Shown here piece by piece: positions 1-6,596 of a stretch of DNA of 23,654 bases. A program made the translations under genes and the position numbers. The notes below the pieces were generated by a model that saw only the letters and a program-made list of their open reading frames with translations, did not search any database and was not told where the DNA came from. Each line of letters starts with the position of its first letter. Within the stretch, counting starts at the first letter, position 1. The stretch is from Fimenecus sp964557975 (GTDB lineage Bacteria; Bacillota; Clostridia; Oscillospirales; Acutalibacteraceae): contig CAZLCG010000029.1 in assembly GCA_964557975.1 (NCBI GenBank), forward strand, positions 1 through 23,654, written 5' to 3'.

Positions 1-1790
1 TTTGTAAAGAGCGTTATGTCGGAACCGCTAAACGCATAAATTGATTGCCAATCATCACCAACTGCAATTATCTTAGCGTCAGTAACTTCTGACAAGGCTG
101 TAACTAAATCAAATCTTTGCCGAGATATGTCTTGATACTCGTCCACGATAATATACTTGAAATCAAGTTTCTTTTTCATTTCCTTAACTTCTCGGAGCAC
201 TCTTGCGGATTCGTTTATCATATCCTCAAAGTCAACAGCATTATTTTCCTTTAAATAACGCTCATATTCCAAATAGCAATCGTTACAAATATCCAAGAAT
301 AGTCGTGTACGTACATTTTGAGTGGAATGGTACATACGGCTAAATTCATCCACAGTAAAGCCGTTTGTTTTAAAATTGGTAATAAAGCGACAAATCAGAT
401 TAACAAGTTTTCTTATGTAACGGTTTTCTTCAGTAGATACGAGTTTTTCCATTACCTCTTTGTTTGAGCGAGGATGTAACTCAAAACCGTTATTTTCCAG
501 TTCCTCTTGTAAATGCTCTAAAAGTGATCTTCTGTCGGAATACTGTGAGAATGTATAGATTAAATTGGTGCCGTGCTGCCGATGTAGATTTATTTTATCA
601 TTTATAGCCTTTTTATACGCTTCAAGCTGATCGTCACTAAAGTGATCGTTTTTACCGTCTTGTGTAATACCGAAATGCTCAATATAGGCAACCTTATCCC
701 CCTGCTGAATAATAAAGTCGGGAGTATACGGTTTTTTCGAAAAGAGAATATCATACTTATACATCGGCTCATATTCATAGTCAATGTTGTTTAGGTATAG
801 AAAATTAGCGATCTCCACTTCTTGATGGGAACGCATTACCTCACTCTGTATTGTTACAGATTTTTTTGTTCGAGTATCAATTATTTCTTTTTTAAACTCA
901 TTGAGATCGCTTCGCATGGTAGAAAAATTGGATTTTGCTATTTTATTGAAGAAGCCGTTTAAGTCCTTGCCTTCATACGGTGCATCAAAGTACGAAGCAA
1001 AGAACATAATCAAGTTATTAACGAGGCTTTCATTTTTCAGAATTGAGCTTTTGAAATAGTCCTGCAATACAAAATAAAGTTTAGAGGAATCAATAATATT
1101 CAGTTTTTCAGGGGACTGTTTTCTCAAAATGGCATTTCCGGTTGAGTGAAAAGTAGCAATAGGACAATCGATCGACAAATCCTTATTGAGTTTGTCCCGA
1201 AGTTCCTGCACAGCCTTATTCGTAAAGGACACGACAAGAATCTGTGAAGGCTCAACGCCTTTTTTCTCTACCAAATATTTTACCTTTGCCGCAACAGTAG
1301 TGGTTTTTCCCGCACCCGCTCCGGCAATAACAAGACAGTAATCTTCATCGGTAAGAATAACACGACGTTGGTCCTCGTCCAATTTGATTTGAGGATCAAC
1401 TTCACGAAGTATATTATCTAAGTAATGTTGTTCCTCGATCATTGCACGGCGAATAAAAGCCTCATTATGTTCATCGACGAGAACTTCAAAATTCATATAT
1501 TTTGACAGCGCACTTTCGACGGCAGCAAGAGAAATACCATTGTTTTTGCAAAAAGTGTCTATCAATCCACTACATTTAAGCACGCCAAAATATTCGACGA
1601 TTTTCTTTTTGTCAAGTAACTTAGCCCGATATTCGCTTTTTGCAATATAGCGATTTTGTGATAATATGGCATCCATATAAACCTTTAAGTCCCATAAACT
1701 TTGGCACTCAGGATTTTCAGATGACAGACTATCTCGAACTATATTTTCGGTTGAGTCTTTCTTTTTAAAGAGCTTAGAAAACAATCCCAT
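1..1790 (-). CDS. UvrD/helicase IV-like superfamily 1 DNA helicase, C-terminus off the window
   Basis: Open frame from ATG at 1790 to the window edge, about 596 residues with no stop. Seen: Walker A AGAGAGKTTT with the lysine at about residue 162, VSFTNKA shortly after it (motif Ia), Walker B/DExx as VDEYQD at about 549-554, and VGDDWQSIYAFSGSD (motif III) near the edge. Between Ia and Walker B, about residues 345-375, lies a segment with YTPDF (Asp358) and YIEHFG (Glu371) that resembles the PD-(D/E)XK-like insert of helicase IV-type proteins; that reading is inference. The first 100 or so residues are charged and unassigned. ATG is preceded by AAAGG. It starts 26 nt after the HTH gene, so the two are probably cotranscribed. 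Helicases of this type serve in repair, mobile elements and defence systems such as Gabija; the deciding neighbours lie outside the window. Confidence 0.85.
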   Translation of the reverse strand, partial: MGLFSKLFKKKDSTENIVRDSLSSENPECQSLWDLKVYMDAILSQNRYIAKSEYRAKLLDKKKIVEYFGVLKCSGLIDTFCKNNGISLAAVESALSKYMNFEVLVDEHNEAFIRRAMIEEQHYLDNILREVDPQIKLDEDQRRVILTDEDYCLVIAGAGAGKTTTVAAKVKYLVEKKGVEPSQILVVSFTNKAVQELRDKLNKDLSIDCPIATFHSTGNAILRKQSPEKLNIIDSSKLYFVLQDYFKSSILKNESLVNNLIMFFASYFDAPYEGKDLNGFFNKIAKSNFSTMRSDLNEFKKEIIDTRTKKSVTIQSEVMRSHQEVEIANFLYLNNIDYEYEPMYKYDILFSKKPYTPDFIIQQGDKVAYIEHFGITQDGKNDHFSDDQLEAYKKAINDKINLHRQHGTNLIYTFSQYSDRRSLLEHLQEELENNGFELHPRSNKEVMEKLVSTEENRYIRKLVNLICRFITNFKTNGFTVDEFSRMYHSTQNVRTRLFLDICNDCYLEYERYLKENNAVDFEDMINESARVLREVKEMKKKLDFKYIIVDEYQDISRQRFDLVTALSEVTDAKIIAVGDDWQSIYAFSGSDITLFT

Positions 1791-1816
1791 ATATGAGCCT
1801 TTCTTTTCCAACAATA

Positions 1817-1999
1817 TTAGTCTGCGGAAGCACCGGATTTAATCCAAGCATCCACTTCATCCAATTTGAATTTCCATTGTCTGCCCATTTTGTGTGCGGG
1901 CATATTTTTGGTTTCAATCCATTTGAAAACTGTATCTCTACTTACACCGAGATATTCGCATATCTCTTTTAGGGAATACCATCTGTTAGTTATTTCCAC
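1817..1999 (-). CDS. small excisionase/AlpA-like (HTH_17) DNA-binding protein
   Basis: A 60-residue protein read from a GTG start, with GAGAGG 8 nt upstream. The core SLKEICEYLGVSRDTVFKWI is a MerR/excisionase-type helix-turn-helix (HTH_17), followed by a wing region (MPAHKMGRQWKF) and a final helix (LDEVDAWIKSG). The length is usual for stand-alone members, which act as excision factors or small regulators in mobile elements and restriction/defence islands. It sits directly upstream of the helicase gene on the same strand and has its own promoter at 2044-2072, so a role in controlling that operon is a reasonable inference. The specific target cannot be told from sequence. Confidence 0.85.
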   Translation of the reverse strand: MEITNRWYSLKEICEYLGVSRDTVFKWIETKNMPAHKMGRQWKFKLDEVDAWIKSGASAD

Positions 2000-2043
2000 T
2001 ATTTTGACCTCTCAAATTTAAAATGTTAATTTGTTTATTATAT

Positions 2044-2072
2044 ATTATACCATATAATACAGCGGAATACAA
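2044..2072 (-). promoter_or_regulatory. sigma-A promoter with extended -10 for the HTH-helicase operon
   Basis: On the minus strand TTGTAT (2072-2067), a 17-nt spacer, then TATAAT (2049-2044) with TG one base upstream, giving an extended -10. It lies about 45 nt before the GTG start of the HTH gene. The -10 is inside an inverted repeat, ATTATA-CCA-TATAAT at 2044-2058 on the plus strand, which may be an operator. Confidence 0.75.
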
Positions 2073-2110
2073 TACATTAAAGTCGATTAGCGTAGGTTTT
2101 AGAGTTTTGA

Positions 2111-2144
2111 TACAAAATAAGCGGCAAGGATTTCTCCCTGCCGC
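2111..2144 (-). terminator. rho-independent terminator after tnpV remnant
   Basis: On the minus strand a 9-bp stem (arms 2136-2144 and 2121-2129, one G-U pair) with a 6-nt loop is followed by TTATTTTGT. It stands just after the original tnpV stop codon at 2153-2155. Confidence 0.75.
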
Positions 2145-2152
2145 CGTTGTCC

Positions 2153-2520
2153 TTATGCGAATACTAATTCTGCGTTTACTATTTCTGTTGCTCTGTTTCG
2201 GATATTATTTATCCGACCATCCCACTCCATTTGATTTTCCGCTTTGAGTTGCTCGGTCACGCATTTACGCTCCACCATCTGTTTTACGAGCTGAAAAACA
2301 TTTCCTCCGCCCGTTTGTCGATGTCAGTAAGGTGTTCGTTTAAATTGTCGCTTGTGAATAGGTTAGTATAAAGCACTTTCTTATGTTGTTTGAGATACCT
2401 CAATCTACGCTGTCCCCAAATACCAATTTCAGCTTCTTTTTCGGCGGGTAATATATTAGGTAAATAATAATCTCCCACCTTCGTATAAGTTCCACCCATT
2501 TGCTCAAATAATGATTTCAT
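2153..2520 (-). pseudogene. tnpV: tnpV-family transposon protein, frameshifted
   Basis: The ATG at 2520 has GGAGG 8 nt upstream; a TTG at 2535 overlaps that site and is less likely. The frame reads MKSLFEQMGGTYTKVGDYYL, then IGIWGQRRLRYLKQHK and LYTNLFTSDNLNEHL, the typical TnpV pattern, but stops after AEEMFFSS at 2284. The family C-terminus continues in another frame (LVKQMVERKCVTEQLKAENQ, then MEWDGRINNIRNRATEIV) to TAA at 2153-2155. One base missing at the T5 run around 2290-2298 would restore a normal protein of about 122 residues. TnpV is a small protein of Tn4451-like and ICE-type elements of clostridia; its function is poorly known. Its presence marks this end of the window as mobile-element DNA next to the chromosomal glnA. 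Confidence 0.85.
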
Positions 2521-2661
2521 TGCAGTTTCCTCCAAATTTGTTTTTAGATTTTCTGCAATATACCGTACCGATTGTCTTTACCCCTTGTTTTCAAAACCTT
2601 CGTTACGACACCTCTTCATTTTCGGAACCGTTCTTTTATATATAATCCGTTATTCAAATTG

Positions 2662-2697
2662 AAAGAGGGATGCGGCACGAATGCCGTATCCCTCTTT
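2662..2697 (-). terminator. glnA terminator
   Basis: A 16-position hairpin (AAAGAGGGAT paired with ATCCCTCTTT, then CGGCA with TGCCG) capped on the minus strand by a TTCG tetraloop, located 21 nt after the glnA stop. The downstream T-tract is weak (CTCTTTCAATTT), but the stem is long and stable. Confidence 0.75.
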
Positions 2698-2718
2698 GCA
2701 GGAGAAAAATGAGGTATA

Positions 2719-4041
2719 TCAATATTTATAGAGATAGCGCTTAACCTCCCAGTCGCTGATGCTGGTGCGGTATTTATCCCACTCTCTTAATTTACCCTCA
2801 AGGTATTTCTCATAGATATGCTCGCCGAGAGCCTCCTTGACAAACGGGTCGCTTGCATATTCCTTCATAGCGTCCTCAAGCGTGCCCGGAAGATTGTCGA
2901 TGCCATCCGCTTTAAGCTCCTCAGCGCTCAATGCAAAGAGGTTCTTTGAGGTGCTTGCGGGGGGCATAAGACCTTTCTTAATTCCGTCAAGACCTGCCGC
3001 AAGGCAAAGGGCCATTTCAAGATACGGGTTGCAGGCGGGATCGGGGGAACGAAGCTCAATTCTTGTGCCCATACCTCTTGCCGCGGGAACACGGATAAGC
3101 GTTGAACGGTTTGAAGCAGACCATGCGATATATACGGGAGCCTCATAGCCCGGCACCAATCTCTTGTAGGAGTTTACAAGCGGATTCGCAACGGCGGTAA
3201 TTGCCTTAACGTGAGTTAAAACGCCTGCGATGAAGTGAAGCGCGACATCCGAAAGACCGAATTCCTTTTCGGGGTCATAGAAAGCGTTTTTGCCGTCCTT
3301 CATAAGCGACATATTGGTGTGCATACCCGATCCGTTAATTCCGAAAACAGGCTTTGGCATAAACGTGGCGTGAAGCCCGTGCCTTCTCGCGTATGTTTTA
3401 ACAACGTGCTTAAAGGTTACTACGTTGTCGGCAGTCTTGAGAACATCGTCGAAGCGGAAGTCGATTTCGTGCTGACCCTCGGCAACCTCGTGGTGGGACG
3501 CCTCTATTTCAAAGCCCATTTCCTCAAGCGCCAAGCAGATGTCTCTGCGGCACTGCTCGCCCTGATCGGCGGGTCCCATATCAAAGTAGCCAGCGACATC
3601 GCAGGTCTTTGTGGTCGGGTTGCCTTCTTCATCAAGCTGGAAAAGGAAAAATTCGCACTCGGGACCTACATTGAACTTGAAGCCCATATCGGCCGCTTCC
3701 TTAACCACCTTTTTAAGTACGTTTCTCGGATCGCCCAAAAACGGGGTCTTTCCGTCGGAGCAGTAAACATTGCATATAAGTCTTGCAACTCTGTCTTTCC
3801 ACGGGAGAATCACGAATGAATCGTAATCGGGTCTTAAATACATATCGGATTCGTTAATTCTGACAAAGCCCTCAATTGAAGAACCGTCAAACATACATTC
3901 GTTGTTAAGCGCTTTTTCAAGCTGACTTCTCGTAATCGCGACGTTTTTCAGCTGCCCGAAAATGTCGGTGAACTGAAGCCTTATAAACTTTACGTCCTTT
4001 TCCTCCGCAATTCTCAGTACGTCTTCCTTTGTGTAACTCAT
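2719..4041 (-). CDS. glnA: glutamine synthetase, type I
   Basis: A 440-residue protein that makes glutamine from glutamate, ammonia and ATP in the cytoplasm, the main ammonia-assimilation step. Length and sequence fit the GSI-alpha form of Firmicutes, which lacks the adenylylation control of enteric enzymes. Seen: N-terminal beta-grasp domain (FIRLQFTDIFGQLKNVAI), FDGSSIEGF, GPECEFFLF, NGSGMHTNMSL, and the ATP/glutamate-binding region KRLVPGYEAPVYIAWSASNRS followed by RVPAARGMGTRIELRSPDPA. The ATG start has AAAGGAG 7 nt upstream. The gene is monocistronic, with its own promoter (4116-4143), a leader hairpin (4065-4102) and a terminator (2662-2697). No glnR lies beside it. The antisense strand carries a 194-codon open frame that I treat as a shadow. 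Confidence 0.98.
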   Translation of the reverse strand: MSYTKEDVLRIAEEKDVKFIRLQFTDIFGQLKNVAITRSQLEKALNNECMFDGSSIEGFVRINESDMYLRPDYDSFVILPWKDRVARLICNVYCSDGKTPFLGDPRNVLKKVVKEAADMGFKFNVGPECEFFLFQLDEEGNPTTKTCDVAGYFDMGPADQGEQCRRDICLALEEMGFEIEASHHEVAEGQHEIDFRFDDVLKTADNVVTFKHVVKTYARRHGLHATFMPKPVFGINGSGMHTNMSLMKDGKNAFYDPEKEFGLSDVALHFIAGVLTHVKAITAVANPLVNSYKRLVPGYEAPVYIAWSASNRSTLIRVPAARGMGTRIELRSPDPACNPYLEMALCLAAGLDGIKKGLMPPASTSKNLFALSAEELKADGIDNLPGTLEDAMKEYASDPFVKEALGEHIYEKYLEGKLREWDKYRTSISDWEVKRYLYKY

Positions 4042-4056
4042 ATTTTTTCTCCTTTC

Positions 4057-4102
4057 AAAAATAAAAAGGCAACGAAGCCTCAGATAAGACTTCGTTGCCT
4101 TT
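4057..4102 (-). promoter_or_regulatory. terminator-like hairpin in the glnA 5' leader
   Basis: A perfect 13-bp stem (AAAGGCAACGAAG with CTTCGTTGCCTTT) with a 12-nt loop. On the minus strand, which is the glnA sense strand, it is followed by a T-rich tract (TTATTTTT) and then by the glnA ribosome-binding site. From the promoter the transcript would begin about 7 nt before the stem, so the hairpin is the 5' end of the mRNA. It may be an attenuator or an mRNA stabiliser; no known glutamine riboswitch or ANTAR-type two-hairpin target is recognisable. Confidence 0.7.
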
Positions 4103-4115
4103 CGTTTACATTCAC

Positions 4116-4143
4116 ATTATAGCACCGAAACCCGAGTTGTCAA
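4116..4143 (-). promoter_or_regulatory. glnA sigma-A promoter
   Basis: On the minus strand TTGACA (4143-4138), 16-nt spacer, TATAAT (4121-4116): both hexamers perfect. Predicted transcription start is near 4109, about 68 nt before the glnA start codon. Confidence 0.85.
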
Positions 4144-4267
4144 CAAAAAATTTATGATTTTGTGATTTCTTACAAATCGGCTCGGCTGAAAAACCGCGCC
4201 GTTAGGAAAAAATAGACGATAAAAATCCCGATTTTAATGCCGAAGCGCAAAAAGACCTTGAATATTG

Positions 4268-4296
4268 TTGACTTGAACATTTTATTATGATAAAAT
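4268..4296 (+). promoter_or_regulatory. promoter of the antiporter gene
   Basis: TTGACT (4268-4273), 17-nt spacer, TAAAAT (4291-4296), about 50 nt before the start codon at 4348. Confidence 0.75.
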
Positions 4297-4347
4297 TTAA
4301 CAGTTAGAATTACCGAATTTTTCAAGGAAAGACGGTGTAAGAGTTAA

Positions 4348-5367
4348 ATGAATATTTCACAAACGGTGGCTTCGCTTTTTTCAATCCCGTCGGACAATAT
4401 TGTTTATGTAATTATAATGTTCGTTTTGGGGCTGTTTTTTATTGTTAAGGGCGGCGATATTTTTGTTGACGCCGCCACTTGGATCGCCGAGGCTACGGGT
4501 ATTCCTAAGTTTATTATCGGCGCTACCGTCGTCAGCTTTGCGACTACTCTGCCGGAGCTTTTGGTTTCCTCAATAGCCGCGTCAAAAGGGCAGAACGATA
4601 TGGCAATCGGTAACGCGGTAGGCTCTGTTACCGCCAATGTTGGGCTTATCATGAGTATTTCGGTGCTTTGTATGCCGGCGCTCGTTAAGCGGAAGGAAAT
4701 AGCCTTTAAGGGCACTATGATGGTGCTTGCCGTCGCGTGTCTGTTTGCGTTCTCTTTCAGCCTTAGTCTTTCTCTTCTTCAAAGCATTATTATGATAGTT
4801 ATATTCCTTGTATTTATGATCGAAAACATAATAAGCGGGAAAAAATCTATCGGACACGAGGAAAACGACGGGCCCAAAGCCACGGCGAAGGATGTTTTTA
4901 TAAATGTCACCAAGTTTATTCTCGGCGCGGCGGGCGTTGTTGTCGGCGCGGATCTGCTTGTTGACGACGGAACGGTACTTGCGCAGAAAATGGGAGTTTC
5001 GGAGGCTATAATCGGCGTTACCATTATTGCGGTGGGTACATCTCTTCCCGAGCTTGTTACAACGATTACGGCTATTGTCAAGAAGCAGTCGGATCTGTCG
5101 ATAGGCAACATTATAGGCGCTAACATTATCGACCTTACGCTTATTCTTCCGATATGCGCGTTTATCTCGAAAGGCTCGCTGCCCGTGGGTATGCAGTCGG
5201 CTTATCTTGATTTGCCCGTTTGCCTGTTGGTTATTTGCATTGCGATCATTCCCACTGTTATTTTCAAAAAGCTCAGCCGCTGGCAGGGCGCGCTGATGAT
5301 GTGTATTTACATAGGCTATTTAGCGGTTCTTGTTACAAACTCCTCAATGGGTTATTTGCCGTTTTAG
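4348..5367 (+). CDS. CaCA-family calcium/sodium antiporter (YrbG-like)
   Basis: A 339-residue membrane protein of the Ca2+:cation antiporter superfamily, exchanging Na+ or H+ for Ca2+ or a related cation across the cytoplasmic membrane. The two inverted alpha repeats are clear: GATVVSFATTLPELLVSS (Glu70) with GNAVGSVTANVGL in the first half, and GVTIIAVGTSLPELVTTI (Glu235) with GNIIGANIIDLTLI in the second. These glutamates match the ion-binding pair of the family. A charged cytosolic loop (about 163-181, GKKSIGHEENDGPKATAK) separates two five-helix bundles, and the length is usual. The Shine-Dalgarno is poor: AAGGAAAG lies 16 nt upstream. It is a single-gene unit with its own promoter and terminator. 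The ion preference cannot be decided from sequence. Confidence 0.93.
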   Translation: MNISQTVASLFSIPSDNIVYVIIMFVLGLFFIVKGGDIFVDAATWIAEATGIPKFIIGATVVSFATTLPELLVSSIAASKGQNDMAIGNAVGSVTANVGLIMSISVLCMPALVKRKEIAFKGTMMVLAVACLFAFSFSLSLSLLQSIIMIVIFLVFMIENIISGKKSIGHEENDGPKATAKDVFINVTKFILGAAGVVVGADLLVDDGTVLAQKMGVSEAIIGVTIIAVGTSLPELVTTITAIVKKQSDLSIGNIIGANIIDLTLILPICAFISKGSLPVGMQSAYLDLPVCLLVICIAIIPTVIFKKLSRWQGALMMCIYIGYLAVLVTNSSMGYLPF

Positions 5368-5375
5368 TTATTATT

Positions 5376-5403
5376 AAAAGCGACGGAATTTACCGCCGCT
5401 TTT
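5376..5403 (+). terminator. antiporter gene terminator
   Basis: AAAAGCG-A-CGG, 6-nt loop, CCG-C-CGCTTTT, followed by ATTTTAA; it starts 8 nt after the stop codon. There is one internal mismatch. Confidence 0.85.
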
Positions 5404-5439
5404 ATTTTAAGTTTATTTAGTTTTTTGTTTAAGTTTAGG

Positions 5440-5468
5440 TTGAAAATGAACCTTCGATATGATAGAAT
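5440..5468 (+). promoter_or_regulatory. carAB promoter
   Basis: TTGAAA (5440-5445), 17-nt spacer, TAGAAT (5463-5468). The leader would be about 40 nt, too short for a PyrR-type attenuator, and none is visible. Confidence 0.7.
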
Positions 5469-5513
5469 TTTTAGTTAAGAACGTGAAAGAAACGGAAGGC
5501 CGGTGGTTTTTAG

Positions 5514-6596
5514 TTGAAAGCGTATTTAATGCTGGAGGACGGTTCCGTATATGAGGGAACCGCGCATGGCGACTTTAAGGAAACAGTGTGTGAAATTGTT
5601 TTTAATACGTCCATGACAGGGTATGTTGAAATCCTCACCGACCCGTCTTATGCGGGGCAGGGCGTTGTTATGACCTATCCCATGATAGGCAACTACGGCG
5701 TCAGCCGAGAGGACTTTGAAAGCGACAGGCTTCAGCCGAGCGCGTTTCTGGTTCACGAGCTGTGCTTCACACCGTCGAATTTCAGAAGCGAGGGCTGCCT
5801 TGACGATTTGCTTAAAGAATATCATATACCCTGCCTTTCGGGTATAGATACGAGAGCAATCGTAAAAAAGCTTCGCGAGAGCGGAACCATGAGGGGCGTT
5901 ATAACCTCCGACATTTCCGATAAGGACAGGCTTATGGGCGAGATTGCCGATTTTCGTCAGGTTAAACTCGTCGAAAGCGTAACTCTGTCAGAGAAAAGAG
6001 TTCTCGGCGAGAACAATACGGGCGCGAAAATCGCGCTTATGGATTTCGGCACAAAGCGCAATATTGCGGGCAGTCTTGTAAAAAGGAACTGTATTGTTAC
6101 GGAATATCCGTGCTTTACGGCTGCCGAGGAGATTATTAAGGCAAAGCCCGACGGCATTATGCTTTCAAACGGTCCGGGCGATCCGCAGGACTGCGTAAGT
6201 ATTATAAAAGAGATTAAAAAATTATACGATTACGGGATTCCGACCTTCGCAATCTGTCTTGGGCATCAGCTTATGGCTATTGCAAACGGCGGCGAAACCG
6301 AAAAGATGAAATACGGTCACAGGGGCGCTAATCACCCCGTTAAGTTTGTGAATGAGGACAAAACCTACCTTTCCTGTCAGAACCACGGTTACATGGTTAA
6401 CGGCAGGGGGCTGCCGTCCAATGCGGAAATAAACTGCATAAACGTTAACGACAAAACGGTTGAGGGGATTGTATATCACGGTAAGCCCTGTTTTACGGTG
6501 CAGTTTCACCCCGAGGCGAACGCGGGACCGAGAGATACCTCGTTTTTGTTTGACAGGTTCTTAAAGATGACAGCGGAGGGCAGATACGATGATTGA
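5514..6596 (+). CDS. carA: carbamoyl phosphate synthase small (glutaminase) subunit
   Basis: A 360-residue subunit that hydrolyses glutamine and passes ammonia to CarB for carbamoyl phosphate, the precursor of pyrimidines and arginine. Seen: N-terminal CPSase small domain (MKAYLMLEDGSVYEG, NTSMTGYVEILTDPSY), then a class I glutamine amidotransferase domain from about residue 172 with LSNGPGDP, the nucleophile Cys248 in FAICLGHQ, and His332/Glu334 in QFHPEANAGP. The start is TTG: the first ATG (5529) would remove conserved residues KAYLM, and GGTGG lies 7 nt before the TTG with GGAAGG further upstream. The 3' end overlaps carB by 8 nt, so translation is probably coupled. Confidence 0.97.
   Translation: MKAYLMLEDGSVYEGTAHGDFKETVCEIVFNTSMTGYVEILTDPSYAGQGVVMTYPMIGNYGVSREDFESDRLQPSAFLVHELCFTPSNFRSEGCLDDLLKEYHIPCLSGIDTRAIVKKLRESGTMRGVITSDISDKDRLMGEIADFRQVKLVESVTLSEKRVLGENNTGAKIALMDFGTKRNIAGSLVKRNCIVTEYPCFTAAEEIIKAKPDGIMLSNGPGDPQDCVSIIKEIKKLYDYGIPTFAICLGHQLMAIANGGETEKMKYGHRGANHPVKFVNEDKTYLSCQNHGYMVNGRGLPSNAEINCINVNDKTVEGIVYHGKPCFTVQFHPEANAGPRDTSFLFDRFLKMTAEGRYDD

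Noticed and set aside
2095..2110. GTTTTAGAGTTTTGAT resembles the start of a type II CRISPR repeat
   Set aside because: It occurs once, with no second copy, spacers or cas genes nearby.
2023..2247. Plus-strand open frame of 74 codons
   Set aside because: It runs across the promoter of the HTH gene, the tnpV terminator and the tnpV 3' end on the other strand, and has no ribosome-binding site.
2560..2660. Short minus-strand frames before tnpV, including one ending NGSENEEVS and another KRCRNEGFENKG
   Set aside because: They are too short, overlap in different frames and have no start signals; perhaps decayed 3' ends of mobile-element genes, but I cannot support that.
3235..3819. 194-codon open frame on the plus strand
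   Set aside because: It lies fully antisense to glnA, whose family match is certain; no ribosome-binding site or recognisable motifs.
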